64,000 nucleotides of DNA from Flavobacterium sp. 1355 (GCF_017833415.1 NZ_JAFICC010000009.1:124001-188000); one strand, 5' to 3'. Counted from the stretch's first letter, positions 11,001 through 20,273 are shown. Translations and numbers: made by a program. The notes: generated by a model from the sequence alone, not told the origin.

Positions 11001-14000
11001 GGACATTATGAGAATAATATGTTTTTTGATGAAACCTCTCATCTTGAGAATCATGAAACGATTGTAAAAATCCCTCTGAAAAATGGATTCGAAAAATTGG
11101 TAAAACTAGGTTTTGAAAGCATTTTTGAAAACCAACCTTTTCGCGAAGAACTTACCGTAATGCTTAAAAACATTACTCCAAAACTGGAATGGAAAATAGA
11201 AAGTTTTAGAAATAAAATACAACCCGGAAGTGATGAAAAATGGTCGTTTCAGCTTACAGGCAACAATGCTAAAAAAGAAGCCGAAGTTTTGGCTTCTATG
11301 TATGACAGTTCTCTGGATCAGTTTACTTCACAAAACTGGAATGGTTTACAAATAGAAAAATATACTTATAACTATGCCAACAACAAATCTAAAATTGGAT
11401 TCCAGAATACAAATACAGCTTTTAGGAATCTAAACTCCTATATAAAAGGAATTAAATTTGATAATGAATCAATTAACCTGATGTGGTTTGATTTTGATTT
11501 TAACAACCAAAATTCTGTTTATCTGCAAAACCAATATATAAAACAGCTTAACAAAAAAATCAAAAAACCTACAGACGCAAAACTGGTTTCGGGCGTAATT
11601 ACAGATGAAAAGGGCGAACCGATTCCCGGCTGTAGCGTTTTTATCAAAGACACCAAAAGATCTGCGTCTAGTGACTTTGATGGTTACTACGAAATTGAAG
11701 CAGCAAAAGGTGAGGTACTAGTCTTCGCTTTTATTGGTTTTAAGCCACAATCTGTTAAAGTAACGGATACAAGAATTGTTAATGTTATTTTTGAAGAGGA
11801 TTCCAGTCAGCTGGAAGAAGTTGTTGTGACAGGTTATGGCATGCAGAAAAAAATGTCTGTAACCGGATCTGTTTCACAATTAAAAATTTCAGGAAATATA
11901 ACCAATAGTGAAAATGACAGCCTCGGCCTCAGCACCGCATCAATTTTGGCCGGAAGGGCAGCCGGAATCGAAATAACTGCGTCACCTTCGGATAAAATAA
12001 TTATTCGCGGAACAGCGACAGGGAATAGTAACCAACAATTATTATATGTTGTCGACGGAGAAATTGTATCAGAAGAGAAAGTCAAAATGATAAAAACATC
12101 GGATATTCTTTCTATGGATATTTTAAAACAAGACAAAGCAACGGCATTATACGGAAGCAAAGGTGTAAATGGTGCAGTTATAATTACAACCAAAAAAGCT
12201 ATGGAGGCTTTGACTCAGGTGAAGGCCAGAAAGAATCTCTCTGAAACTGCTTTCTTTTTTCCTGACTTAAAAACAGATTCAAGAGGAAATGTAAGTTTTA
12301 ATTTTACTTCTCCGGAAGCTTTGACCTCCTGGAAACTGCGTTTATTGGCACATAATAAAAATGCTGTTTCCGGTTATTTAGAGAAAAGCGTTGTTACTCA
12401 AAAAGAATTAATGGTGCTGCCAAATTTTCCCCGCTTTTTCAGAGAAAAAGACACGATTGTAATAAGCACCAAAATCTCAAATATGACCGATGAGGCTAAA
12501 ACAGGAATCGCGATGCTGCAATTTTTTGATGCCGTCACAATGAAACCCGTTGATGCTGAAATGCTGAATGCAAATAACATCAAAAATTTCACTATTAATC
12601 CTTTTGGGAACACAACTGCATCATGGACAATTGCTATTCCAGAAGGTCTGCAAGGTGTACAATACAAAATTGTTGCGAAAGCAGATAATTTTACCGACGG
12701 AGAAGAAAATATAATTCCGGTTTTAACAAACAATATGCTGGTTACAGAAAGTATTCCGATTTGGGTTCGTGAGAATTCTAAAAAAGAATACACTTTTGAG
12801 AATCTTAAAAACAATAATTCGACAAGTTTAAAAAATCATCAGTTTACATTTGAATACACATCAAACCCTTCGTGGATTGCGATTCAGTCCCTTCCCTATT
12901 TGATAGAATATGAGCATGAATGTGCTGAACAGACTTTTGCACGATTTTATGCTAATAGTTTGGCCGCGGCAATCATTTCGGGTAATCCAAAAATTGCAAC
13001 CGTTTTTGAAAACTGGAGAAAAAACGGAAAACTTAATTCTAAACTGGAGACAAATGAAGAATTAAAATCACTAATTCTTGCTGAAACACCGTGGCTGAAT
13101 GATGCAAAAGATGAAGATGAAAAAAAGAAAAACTTAGGACTTTTATTTGACCTGGAGAAGATGAAAACTTCGCAGGAAACTGCTTTCAATAAATTAAAAC
13201 AGAAACAAAAAGCATCCGGAGGATTTGGCTGGTTTGACGGTGGTTATGAAAGCGAATATATTACAAGACATATTCTGGCAGGTTTAGGTCATTTGGCTAA
13301 ACTGGATAAAAGTTCTGATAATCTTTCTAAAATAGATGAAATAGCAAAAACCGGAATTGCGTATTTGGACCAAAAGTTTTTGGAATATTATAAAACAAGA
13401 GCCAAAAATCTAAAAAAAGGAGACAAACTAATTTGGCTCCAAGCCAATGTCGATTTGCATGCTCTATATGCCAGAAGTTTTTACTTAGAAAAATATCCGC
13501 TTTCAGATACTTTAAAAAAGGTTTCTAAATTATATCTGGAATCGGCCAAAAAAGACTGGCTGTCTTATTCTCTCTACGAAAAAGGACTTGCAGCTTTAAC
13601 AATGAATCGCTATGGTGAAAAGGAAACTGCAAAAAAAATAATAGAAAGCCTAAAGGAAACTTCATCTTCAAATGAAGACTGGGGAATGTACTGGATTGTC
13701 AACAAATCGGGCTGGTATTGGTATGAAGCGCCAATAGAAACTCAGGCTTTATTAATTGAGGCTTTTGCCGAAGTAAGCAATGATACTAAATCTGTAGATG
13801 CCATGAAAGTATGGCTGTTAAAAAACAAGCAAACCAAAAACTGGCCAACAACCAAGTCTACTACCGAAGCTATTTATGCTTTATTGATGCAGGGAACCGA
13901 CTGGCTATCTGTAAAAGACAATACTATTATTAAATTAGGAGATGAGAAAATCATGACCAAAAAATTAACCGAAAATGAAAAAGAAGCAGAAACCGGTTAT

Positions 14001-14564
14001 ATTAAACTAAATTGGAAAGCCGATGAAGTCAAAAAAGAAATGGCTGTAATAAGCATAGAAAACAAATCAAAAGTTCCGGGTTTTGGTGGTGTTTACTGGC
14101 AGTATTTTGAAGATCTGGATAAAATAAAAAATAATTCAGGGGGCGTTTTATCGGTTTCAAAAGAATTGTATCTTAAGAAGAATACTTTAAAGGGAGATCA
14201 ATTAGAAAAAATAACTTCAAAAAACAAGCTGCAAATCGGAGATCTGGTAACCGTAAGATTAATTATTACTTCTAAAGAAGATACCGAATATGTACATCTG
14301 AAAGACATGCGTGCTTCCTGTTTCGAGCCTGTAAATGTACTTTCAGAATATAAATATAAAGATGGCCTGGGTTATTATATGAGTACAAAAGATACGGCAA
14401 CACATTTATTCTTTGACTACATCAATAAGGGAACTTATGTTTTAGAATATGACATCCGCGTTAATAACAGTGGCGAATTCTCCAACGGAATTACAACAAT
14501 CCAAAGTATGTATGCGCCGGAATTTTCCAGTCATACAAAAGGAATTCGTGTAAAAGTTGAGTAA
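8052..14564 (+). CDS. Giant alpha-2-macroglobulin family protein with TonB-plug-like insert
   Basis: 2170 residues. I chose Met at 8052 because it opens the signal peptide MKNILFVLLFLSTTLFAQ; the frame also has a Met at 8034. A helical N-terminal part (to ~480) is followed by macroglobulin MG domains, with the MG2 hallmark FYLDRAIYRPGQTVYYKG near residue 565. Residues ~1179-1384 are a foreign-looking insert: a carboxypeptidase-regulatory-like beta-sandwich (VSGVITDEKGEPIPG) then a TonB-receptor plug-like region (LEEVVVTGYG, LYVVDGE, GVNGAVIITT). The A2M domain follows (FFFPDLKTDSRGNVSFNFTS), then the thioester motif CAEQ with Cys near 1624 and an alpha/alpha toroid. Bacterial members are thought to trap proteases in the periplasm; the CAEQ motif is intact. 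Confidence 0.88.
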   Translation: MKNILFVLLFLSTTLFAQKTDKRWDEVVALETEGKTKSASEIVTKIYKNAIADHDDVQIIKCFFYQSKYIQVLEENAQTKIINNLKREINRVSNPSKVILNLVYAKCLNDCLTRNEHKIKQRTNIDTVSNDFLTWSEKNFTDEINKAMKVTLENESLLKSTPLSDYESIFDYSSADKFKSKNLFEYVLKENITFYTPKIYNQEIQKNSFLQCQKELYGQSAEFIKLNLDFIKNEYLRLVLSLYQKQEINNPSAEHQFLRIEFCKNNLFQNDDDYRNALVKLQKSTTDKIIIQKIQLEKATFLSQQASKQLHPDYKIKAISILDSILELNNRSNPYKSALVLKQSILAKSLNILLQKYTYNNENTRAYIQYKNIDLLKVSFFKINNKQLVGFNQRYAERDSIVTKIIQNKNSVASVSYNLTHKNDYFDYSTEVLLPNLQTGTYLVYFESESDKDDKKAFAYETITISDFSILASQNDARETFQVLNRKTGKPLENVTLKSNNFDIKTNKNGIASYKKKNDNYNENIELSLGTDTLLITKNYVQYNKDYETEKKNDLSGKVEFYLDRAIYRPGQTVYYKGIAFQKNNNITSVVPKMAFEINIESPDGETKSFTVTTNEFGSFWGEFILPKDGLTGTFKIEAEKPMNYEEDATYDSTKEEHPFWDFVTFENSYLDFRVEEYKRPKFEVAFDAKKESFQVNKPIKVNGSAIAFAGSSVSDAKVTYTVKRFVSYFRNYFGREENEELAVGETKTDASGKFTIDFIAEPTANSIKEQLPVFNYEIEVSVTDINGETHTATTTIKAGYHDLVLNVSLPNEIETKNKNEIMLSSTNLNGEFLAVKGELKIYYVQPFPNKFKKRVWPRPDIETISDADFEKLFPFEDNSNPLHKPEEILVYSKKINTETDKKIALDFISDYKSGSYKIVFSANDSFNNPIETAQNFKLIQSKDKFNTGKLFTAEQINQDPKRDGFVQVKLKSVIPELYVSVMGHYENNMFFDETSHLENHETIVKIPLKNGFEKLVKLGFESIFENQPFREELTVMLKNITPKLEWKIESFRNKIQPGSDEKWSFQLTGNNAKKEAEVLASMYDSSLDQFTSQNWNGLQIEKYTYNYANNKSKIGFQNTNTAFRNLNSYIKGIKFDNESINLMWFDFDFNNQNSVYLQNQYIKQLNKKIKKPTDAKLVSGVITDEKGEPIPGCSVFIKDTKRSASSDFDGYYEIEAAKGEVLVFAFIGFKPQSVKVTDTRIVNVIFEEDSSQLEEVVVTGYGMQKKMSVTGSVSQLKISGNITNSENDSLGLSTASILAGRAAGIEITASPSDKIIIRGTATGNSNQQLLYVVDGEIVSEEKVKMIKTSDILSMDILKQDKATALYGSKGVNGAVIITTKKAMEALTQVKARKNLSETAFFFPDLKTDSRGNVSFNFTSPEALTSWKLRLLAHNKNAVSGYLEKSVVTQKELMVLPNFPRFFREKDTIVISTKISNMTDEAKTGIAMLQFFDAVTMKPVDAEMLNANNIKNFTINPFGNTTASWTIAIPEGLQGVQYKIVAKADNFTDGEENIIPVLTNNMLVTESIPIWVRENSKKEYTFENLKNNNSTSLKNHQFTFEYTSNPSWIAIQSLPYLIEYEHECAEQTFARFYANSLAAAIISGNPKIATVFENWRKNGKLNSKLETNEELKSLILAETPWLNDAKDEDEKKKNLGLLFDLEKMKTSQETAFNKLKQKQKASGGFGWFDGGYESEYITRHILAGLGHLAKLDKSSDNLSKIDEIAKTGIAYLDQKFLEYYKTRAKNLKKGDKLIWLQANVDLHALYARSFYLEKYPLSDTLKKVSKLYLESAKKDWLSYSLYEKGLAALTMNRYGEKETAKKIIESLKETSSSNEDWGMYWIVNKSGWYWYEAPIETQALLIEAFAEVSNDTKSVDAMKVWLLKNKQTKNWPTTKSTTEAIYALLMQGTDWLSVKDNTIIKLGDEKIMTKKLTENEKEAETGYIKLNWKADEVKKEMAVISIENKSKVPGFGGVYWQYFEDLDKIKNNSGGVLSVSKELYLKKNTLKGDQLEKITSKNKLQIGDLVTVRLIITSKEDTEYVHLKDMRASCFEPVNVLSEYKYKDGLGYYMSTKDTATHLFFDYINKGTYVLEYDIRVNNSGEFSNGITTIQSMYAPEFSSHTKGIRVKVE

Positions 14565-14617
14565 AAATTCCAAAAAATAAATTCCAAATTCCAACAAGCG
14601 CATATAATCTATCCTTT

Positions 14618-14682
14618 TGTCAGGCTGAGCGAAGTCGAAGCCCTTTTCAGTATACGAGCCTTCGACTTCGCTCAGGGTGACA
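14618..14682. repeat. Inverted repeat, GCTGAGCGAAGTCGAAG family
   Basis: Two 23-bp arms (14618-14640 and 14660-14682) are reverse complements with one or two mismatches, core CTGAGCGAAGTCGAAG, around a 19-base loop. It lies in the gap between the macroglobulin gene and the convergent S46 peptidase gene. A single arm of the same family occurs at 51314-51338. Confidence 0.8.
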
Positions 14683-14727
14683 ATAAATTTCATAATACTT
14701 TCTGTTAAGTGAGCAAATTTAAAAACA

Positions 14728-14762
14728 AAAAACCCGACAGATTAAAAATCTGTCGGGTTTTA
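14728..14762. terminator. Bidirectional terminator between A2M and S46 genes
   Basis: AAAACCCGACAGATT pairs with AATCTGTCGGGTTTT around a short AAA-rich loop, flanked by an A-run on the left and a T-run on the right, so it can stop transcripts from both convergent genes. Confidence 0.8.
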
Positions 14763-14781
14763 ATTTTATAAATCAACTCAA

Positions 14782-16926
14782 TTATTTAGCAATAGTCAAT
14801 TCATCAATAATATTTTTTGCTCCGGCATATTTATCAATAATCCAAAGTACATAACGAATATCAACATTAATCGTTCTTTGTAATTTAGGATCAAAAATAA
14901 CGTCACCTGCCATAGCTTCAATATTTCCGTCAAAAGCAATTCCGATCAATTCTCCTTTTCCGTTAAGAACAGGCGAACCAGAATTTCCTCCGGTAATATC
15001 ATTATCTGTTAAGAAGTTTACTGGCATGTATCCGGCTTTGTCTGCATATTGTCCGTAATCTTTTGCTTTGTTCAATTCTAACAAACGAGATGGCAAATCA
15101 AATTCCTGATCTCCTGCTTTATACTTTTTCACCATACTTTCCATGGTTGTATAGTTATTGATTTTAGCATCATTACGAGGGTCTGCAGGCAAAGCACGAA
15201 CTTTTCCGTACGTCAGCCTCAAAGTAGAGTTAGCATCTGGGTACTGGATCGTATTTAATTTTGATTCTCTTAAACCTTCTACTAATTTTCTGTATGCAAT
15301 TGCAAAACCATCATCAGCTTTTGTCTGGTCATTTGTCTTTGCACGGTATTTAGTCATCAAATCATTAGAAATAATATACAAAGGATCGTGTACAATCGCC
15401 AATGGCTTTGGATCAGCCATAAATGCTTCTATTTTTTCTTTAGAGGCAAAATAACTTACTTCGATCGCTTTTGTAACATCTTCTGTAAAATCACCTTTAT
15501 TAACTGATTTCATTTTGGCGATTTGCGGAGCTAAACCATATTCATCAGCTTTAGAAGCATATAAATTTAACTGAGCAGTTAATACATCTTTTTCAAGAGG
15601 AGCATAAAAATCACCATAAATGTTATCAATCATAGTTTTGATCTTAGGTAACATTTCTGCTCTCTTTGCATCATTCTCGTTATAGTAAGCAATCAAAGCG
15701 TTTCCTAAATTTGCCGGTCCGGTTGCATAGGCTGAAGTACGCATTACCTGCATTAAGTAATTATCGTGACGCGCTTTTACATTTGTCTCTCTGTAGTAAT
15801 CGTTGATAGTAGGAATTACATTTTCGTACTTATCTTTATTAGCCGGCTTGCTTGCCCAGTCATAGAACTTATCTTCCTGTGCTGTTTTCGTATCTACCGT
15901 TCCTGCTTTTGTCAGGGCATCAATCATTCCCTGGCGGTTTTTCCAGTAATTGGCTGTCGAAGCATATTTAGAAGCATATTGTAAACGTACAGTAGCATCT
16001 TTATCCATATACTTTTTCATTTGATCCATTCCGGTTTTGGCACCTTCAACCCATGCAGGATAAGCATATTTAATGTTTTGTTCAATTCCTCCGGCTGGCA
16101 TCCAACGGTTTGTTCTTCCCGGATAACCCAAAATCATGGCAAAATCATTTTCTTGTACTCCTTTAATGCTTACAGGCAGGTAATGTTTTGGTTGTAAAGG
16201 AACATTATCTTTAGAATAAGCTGCAGGATTTCCGTTTTTATCAGCATACACTCTGAACATTGAAAAATCTCCTGTTTGACGAGGCCACTCCCAGTTATCT
16301 GTATCTCCTCCAAATTTGCCTACGCTTTCTGGTGGTGTTCCTACTAAACGAACGTCTGTATAATCCTGGTAAACAAAATAGTAATATTCATTTCCCTGAA
16401 AGAAAGGACGAACAGAAACAGTATATTTACCACCTTCACTATTTTCACTTTCAATTAAACTAATTTCCTGCTGAATGATTTTGTTTCTTTCAGATTCAGT
16501 CATTTGATCGTTTACCTTAGATAAAATTCTTTTAGAAACATCATCCATACGAACAAAGAAACGAACATATAAAGATTTTGGTTTCATTTCTGCACTTTTA
16601 TCTTTTGCCCAGAAACCATCTTTCAAATAATTTTGTTCTGCTGTAGAAAGTTCTGCAATAGCATTATATCCACAATGATGGTTGGTTAAAACTAAGCCTT
16701 CCTTAGAAACAATTTCTGCTGTACAACCTCCGTTAAACTGCACAATTGCATCTTTTAAACTATGATGGTTAATACTATAGATTTCTTCAGCTGTTAACTG
16801 CAGTCCCATTTTTTCCATATCTCTATGGTTCAATCTTTCGATAAACATCAAAAACCACATTCCTTCATCGGCTCTTACAGGAAAAGCCATTAGGCACATG
16901 GTCAAGAATAAAACTATTTTTTTCAT
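14782..16926 (-). CDS. S46 family dipeptidyl peptidase, DPP7-like specificity
   Basis: 714 residues from the Met at 16926, chosen because it opens a signal peptide (MKKIVLFLTMCLMAFPVRA) and leaves the mature N-terminal DEGMW typical of S46; an upstream Met at 16983 adds an unlikely hydrophilic leader. Catalytic elements: TNHHCGY (His ~83/84), DNWEWPRQTGDFS (Asp region ~225) and GGNSGSPV with Ser ~649. Eighteen residues after that Ser is Gly (FDGN). In Porphyromonas enzymes Gly here marks DPP7 (hydrophobic P1) and Arg marks DPP11 (Asp/Glu P1). It is a periplasmic exopeptidase releasing dipeptides. Confidence 0.9.
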   Translation of the reverse strand: MKKIVLFLTMCLMAFPVRADEGMWFLMFIERLNHRDMEKMGLQLTAEEIYSINHHSLKDAIVQFNGGCTAEIVSKEGLVLTNHHCGYNAIAELSTAEQNYLKDGFWAKDKSAEMKPKSLYVRFFVRMDDVSKRILSKVNDQMTESERNKIIQQEISLIESENSEGGKYTVSVRPFFQGNEYYYFVYQDYTDVRLVGTPPESVGKFGGDTDNWEWPRQTGDFSMFRVYADKNGNPAAYSKDNVPLQPKHYLPVSIKGVQENDFAMILGYPGRTNRWMPAGGIEQNIKYAYPAWVEGAKTGMDQMKKYMDKDATVRLQYASKYASTANYWKNRQGMIDALTKAGTVDTKTAQEDKFYDWASKPANKDKYENVIPTINDYYRETNVKARHDNYLMQVMRTSAYATGPANLGNALIAYYNENDAKRAEMLPKIKTMIDNIYGDFYAPLEKDVLTAQLNLYASKADEYGLAPQIAKMKSVNKGDFTEDVTKAIEVSYFASKEKIEAFMADPKPLAIVHDPLYIISNDLMTKYRAKTNDQTKADDGFAIAYRKLVEGLRESKLNTIQYPDANSTLRLTYGKVRALPADPRNDAKINNYTTMESMVKKYKAGDQEFDLPSRLLELNKAKDYGQYADKAGYMPVNFLTDNDITGGNSGSPVLNGKGELIGIAFDGNIEAMAGDVIFDPKLQRTINVDIRYVLWIIDKYAGAKNIIDELTIAK

Positions 16927-17051
16927 GTTATTTTGTTTTAAGTCCTGCGAATATAATTCATTTTCATAATTATCTAATCTCATAAGCTCTTAAAATTATA
17001 TATCTGTATGTATTTTTAATGATTTTTTACGAATTTAACATTATCAAAACT

Positions 17052-17086
17052 AAAAAAGGTGTTCAGTTACCTGAACACCTTTTTTT
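17052..17086 (-). terminator. Terminator downstream of obgE
   Basis: AAAAAAGGTGTTCAG pairs with CTGAACACCTTTTTT around TTAC. It lies 18 bp past the obgE stop codon and upstream of the S46 gene. Confidence 0.85.
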
Positions 17087-17103
17087 AAAAGATTTTTATT
17101 GTT

Positions 17104-18105
17104 TTACTCATTCAACATTTTCCACAGTTTATCTTTCAGATCTGTTAAGCCTTGCTGAGCAACAGATGAAATAAACATATAAGGAATATCCTTGAAAGAA
17201 ACATCTAATTCTGCTTTCAATTCTGCTTTCAGTTCGTCATCAAGCATATCGCATTTTGAGATTACCAAAAGACGTTCTTTATCCAGCATTTCCGGATTGT
17301 ATTTTGTCAATTCATTAACCAGAATATCGTATTCCCCCTTAATATCGGGAGAGTCAACAGGAACTAAAAATAATAAGGTCGAATTACGCTCAATATGGCG
17401 CAGGAAATAATGCCCCAGACCTTTTCCTTCGGCAGCTCCTTCAATAATTCCGGGAATATCTGCAATTACAAACGATTGAAAATCCCTGTAAGCAACGATA
17501 CCCAGATTTGGCTTTAAGGTTGTAAAAGGATAATCGGCAATTTTGGGTTTTGCTGAAGTTAAAACAGACAATAAAGTTGATTTACCTGCATTTGGAAATC
17601 CCACCAAACCAACATCAGCCAAAACCTTAAGTTCCAGAATAACATCCATTTCTACGCCCGGCAAACCTGGCTGCGCATATCTTGGGGTTTGATTTGTTGA
17701 GCTTCTGAAATGCCAGTTTCCTAAACCGCCTTTTCCTCCTTTAGAAAGGATTCTTTTTTCTCCATCTTCTGTAATTTCAAATAAAGTTTCTCCTGTTTCT
17801 TTATCTTTTACAACGGTTCCCAAAGGTACTTCGATAAATTTATCTTCACCGTCAGCTCCAGTACTACGATCTCCTCCACCATCTCCACCGTGACCTGCTT
17901 TAATGTGACGCGCAAATTTTAAATGGAATAATGTCCAGAGTCCTTTATTCCCAACTAAATATACATGTCCACCGCGACCACCATCACCTCCGTCAGGGCC
18001 TCCTTTTTCAATAAATTTTTCTCTATGCAAATGTGTAGATCCCTTTCCTCCCTTTCCGGAAGAAACATATATCTTAACATAATCTACAAAATTTCCTTCT
18101 GTCAT
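17104..18105 (-). CDS. obgE: GTPase Obg/CgtA
   Basis: 333 residues from the Met at 18105 ([20 protein letters not shown]), which matches the family start; the longer frame from 18168 reads through a repeat. The N-terminal Obg fold is glycine-rich ([30 protein letters not shown]). The G domain shows G1 GFPNAGKST near residue 166, G3 [10 protein letters not shown]4 SKCD and G5 SSVAQQG. The C-terminal OCT domain of some Obg proteins is absent, as is usual in this phylum. Obg is an essential GTPase acting in 50S ribosome assembly and stress control. Confidence 0.95.
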   Translation of the reverse strand: MTEGNFVDYVKIYVSSGKGGKGSTHLHREKFIEKGGPDGGDGGRGGHVYLVGNKGLWTLFHLKFARHIKAGHGGDGGGDRSTGADGEDKFIEVPLGTVVKDKETGETLFEITEDGEKRILSKGGKGGLGNWHFRSSTNQTPRYAQPGLPGVEMDVILELKVLADVGLVGFPNAGKSTLLSVLTSAKPKIADYPFTTLKPNLGIVAYRDFQSFVIADIPGIIEGAAEGKGLGHYFLRHIERNSTLLFLVPVDSPDIKGEYDILVNELTKYNPEMLDKERLLVISKCDMLDDELKAELKAELDVSFKDIPYMFISSVAQQGLTDLKDKLWKMLNE

Positions 18106-18139
18106 TTTCTTTTTGTTTATGTATAGTTTAAAGTTTAAA

Positions 18140-18187
18140 GTTTCAGGTTTCAAGTTGGCGCAATGCACTTAACTTGAAACCTGAAAC
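18140..18187. repeat. Perfect 17-bp inverted repeat upstream of obgE
   Basis: GTTTCAGGTTTCAAGTT (18140-18156) is the exact reverse complement of AACTTGAAACCTGAAAC (18171-18187), with a 14-base loop. Related CTGAAACTTGAAAC sequence stands alone at about 26596-26609 and a degenerate copy lies at 45203-45242. Confidence 0.7.
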
Positions 18188-18213
18188 GAAAAAAACCTGA
18201 AACAAAATTCTCT

Positions 18214-19488
18214 TTACTCTTTTAGTGCTTTTACAAGTACTTTATCAATCTTTACACCATCCATATCTAATACTTCCAGCACAAATTTCTGCCAGATCAG
18301 TTTTTCTCCTTCTTTTGGAATATGAGAAAGCTCAGTCATAATCATTCCGCTTACTGTATTCACTTCGTAGTCATTTGTCAGCTCATCAAGCTCAAAATAA
18401 GTTAAGAAATCATGCAAAGAATAATGCCCGTCAACCAACCATGAACCATCTTCCCTTTCTATAAGCTGAAATTCATCTTTATAAAAATCTGATGCGTCAC
18501 CAACCAATGCCTCCAATATATCATTTAGGGTAATAATACCCTGAAAAACACCATATTCATCTGAAACCAAAGCGTAGTGAATTCCGGTTTTTTTAAAATT
18601 TTCAAGCGCTTTGTATGCAGTTGTCTGTTCCATTAAATAAGGAGCGTCTACCATAATTGCAGACAAATCAAAATGATCGCTTTCTATATTGGCAAAGATG
18701 TTCTTTAAAGTTACAATTCCGACGATATCATCATAATTATCACTGTAAACAGGATAAACGGTATGCAAATCCTGCAACACCAATTCTTTAATTTTAGATT
18801 TATCCGAATTTAAAGGCAACATATCTACCGACTTTCGGTGTGTCATTAACGAACTGACTTTTCTGTCTCCAATATGAAAAACGCGCTCTACTATATCCTG
18901 CTCTATTTCCTGAACCTCTCCTACTTCTGTTCCTTCTTTTATTATTGCCTTGATTTCTTCTTCTGTAACTTTCCCGTCTGCGGTAGGTTTTATTTGAAGA
19001 ATCTTCAATAAAAACTCTGTAGAACTAGTCAATAGCCAAATAAACGGTGCGGTAATAATTGAAATTATTTTCATCGGCATTGCCACCATTTTGGCAATTG
19101 ATTCGGGATAGTTTAATCCAATTCGTTTTGGCAGTAATTCTCCTAAAACCAAAGAAAAGAATGTTAAAACAACAACGACAATTCCAACAGCAACTGAATG
19201 TGCATAGGGTCTTAGCACTTCGAATCCATTCACAAATGTTTCAACATCTATTGTAATCTTATCTCCTGAATAAATACCGGTCAAAATTCCTATTAAGGTA
19301 ATTCCGATTTGTACGGTTGATAAAAACTTATTTGGCGAATTCGCTAAGTCAAGTGCTATTTTGGCACTTTTGTTTCCTTTTTTGGCAGCTGTTTCCAATC
19401 TGTTTTTCCTTGCTGAAATCAGCGCTATTTCAGACATAGAGAAAACTCCGTTTAATAGTATCAGAAAAAATATTATTAGTATTTCCAA
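18214..19488 (-). CDS. CNNM/CorC-family membrane protein with CBS pair
   Basis: 424 residues. An N-terminal DUF21/CNNM membrane domain (about 1-185, with SEIALISARKNRLE and GELLPKRIGLNYPE) is followed by a CBS pair (about 200-330, MTHRKSVDMLPL, DEYGVFQGIITLNDILEALVGD) and a C-terminal CorC_HlyC domain (DGSWLVDGHYSLHDF). Often labelled hemolysin; the family is better tied to Mg2+ or other cation transport and its regulation by adenine nucleotides on the CBS domains. It is upstream of obgE on the same strand. Confidence 0.88.
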   Translation of the reverse strand: MEILIIFFLILLNGVFSMSEIALISARKNRLETAAKKGNKSAKIALDLANSPNKFLSTVQIGITLIGILTGIYSGDKITIDVETFVNGFEVLRPYAHSVAVGIVVVVLTFFSLVLGELLPKRIGLNYPESIAKMVAMPMKIISIITAPFIWLLTSSTEFLLKILQIKPTADGKVTEEEIKAIIKEGTEVGEVQEIEQDIVERVFHIGDRKVSSLMTHRKSVDMLPLNSDKSKIKELVLQDLHTVYPVYSDNYDDIVGIVTLKNIFANIESDHFDLSAIMVDAPYLMEQTTAYKALENFKKTGIHYALVSDEYGVFQGIITLNDILEALVGDASDFYKDEFQLIEREDGSWLVDGHYSLHDFLTYFELDELTNDYEVNTVSGMIMTELSHIPKEGEKLIWQKFVLEVLDMDGVKIDKVLVKALKE

Positions 19489-19662
19489 TTTGTAATTTAT
19501 TCGTTATTGAATAGTCGTTAAATGTAATTTGTAACCTGCAATGCATTCCAACTGTGACGCCTTAAATGTCCTGATCTAAAAAAACTAATTTTTCCTGCCA
19601 GAAAACCGCGCTCCCAATACCTTGGAATAAGCTTGTTTTATGGTGTGGAAAAATAGTTTTAT

Positions 19663-19678
19663 ATCCCAATACTGGGAT
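19663..19678. other. Small perfect hairpin in the 19489-19700 gap
   Basis: ATCCCA and TGGGAT flank ATAC. It sits 22 bp past the adk stop on the minus strand but lacks a T-run, so a terminator role is weak. Otherwise I see nothing in this 211-bp gap. Confidence 0.3.
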
Positions 19679-19700
19679 GAAACGACAGCTCGAAAAGCTT

Positions 19701-20273
19701 CTACAAATTATCTATAACTGACGTTAATCGCTCTGTAATTTCTTCTATAGTTCCGATACCGTTTACGGCATAGAACTTATTTTGTTCTTTATAATATCCA
19801 ATAAGCGGAGCTGTTTTCTCGTTATATTCCTGATATCTTACACGAATCTTTTCTTCGTCCTGATCATCAGGTCTTCCGCTTGTTTTTCCTCTTTCTAATA
19901 AACGTGCTACAAGAATTTCATCATCTGCTTCTAACGCAATTGTCGCGGTAACGCTTGAACCGATTGTTGGCAAAAACTTATCTAAGGCTTCTGCCTGATT
20001 TAAAGTTCTTGGATAACCGTCAAATAAAAATCCTGCAGTATCAGGGTGTTTTTTCACTTCATCAATTAACATTGCAGTTGTTACTTCACAAGGAACTAAT
20101 TCTCCATTGTCCATAAAAACTCTTGCTTTTTTTCCTAGTTCTGTATCATTTTTCAAATTAAAACGAAAAATATCTCCTGTTGAAAGATGTGTTAATTTGT
20201 ATTTTTCTTTTAAGAATTCTGCCTGAGTTCCTTTTCCTGCCCCCGGCTTTCCAAATAAAACAATGTTAATCAT
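19701..20273 (-). CDS. adk: Adenylate kinase
   Basis: 190 residues, the short form. P-loop is GKPGAGKGTQ at residues 8-17; the NMP-binding part shows LSTGDIFRFNL; DGYPRTLNQA is the conserved centre; RLLERGKTSGRPDDQDEEKIRVR is the short LID without a zinc site (read as RLLERGK and GRPDDQ). It equilibrates ATP + AMP with 2 ADP in the cytosol. It is 75 bp downstream of hpt on the same strand, a plausible purine-salvage pair. Confidence 0.95.
   Translation of the reverse strand: MINIVLFGKPGAGKGTQAEFLKEKYKLTHLSTGDIFRFNLKNDTELGKKARVFMDNGELVPCEVTTAMLIDEVKKHPDTAGFLFDGYPRTLNQAEALDKFLPTIGSSVTATIALEADDEILVARLLERGKTSGRPDDQDEEKIRVRYQEYNEKTAPLIGYYKEQNKFYAVNGIGTIEEITERLTSVIDNL

Noticed and set aside
16260..16463. 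Open frames opposite the S46 peptidase gene
   Set aside because: Their proteins are low-complexity and lie inside a well-supported gene, so they are not real.
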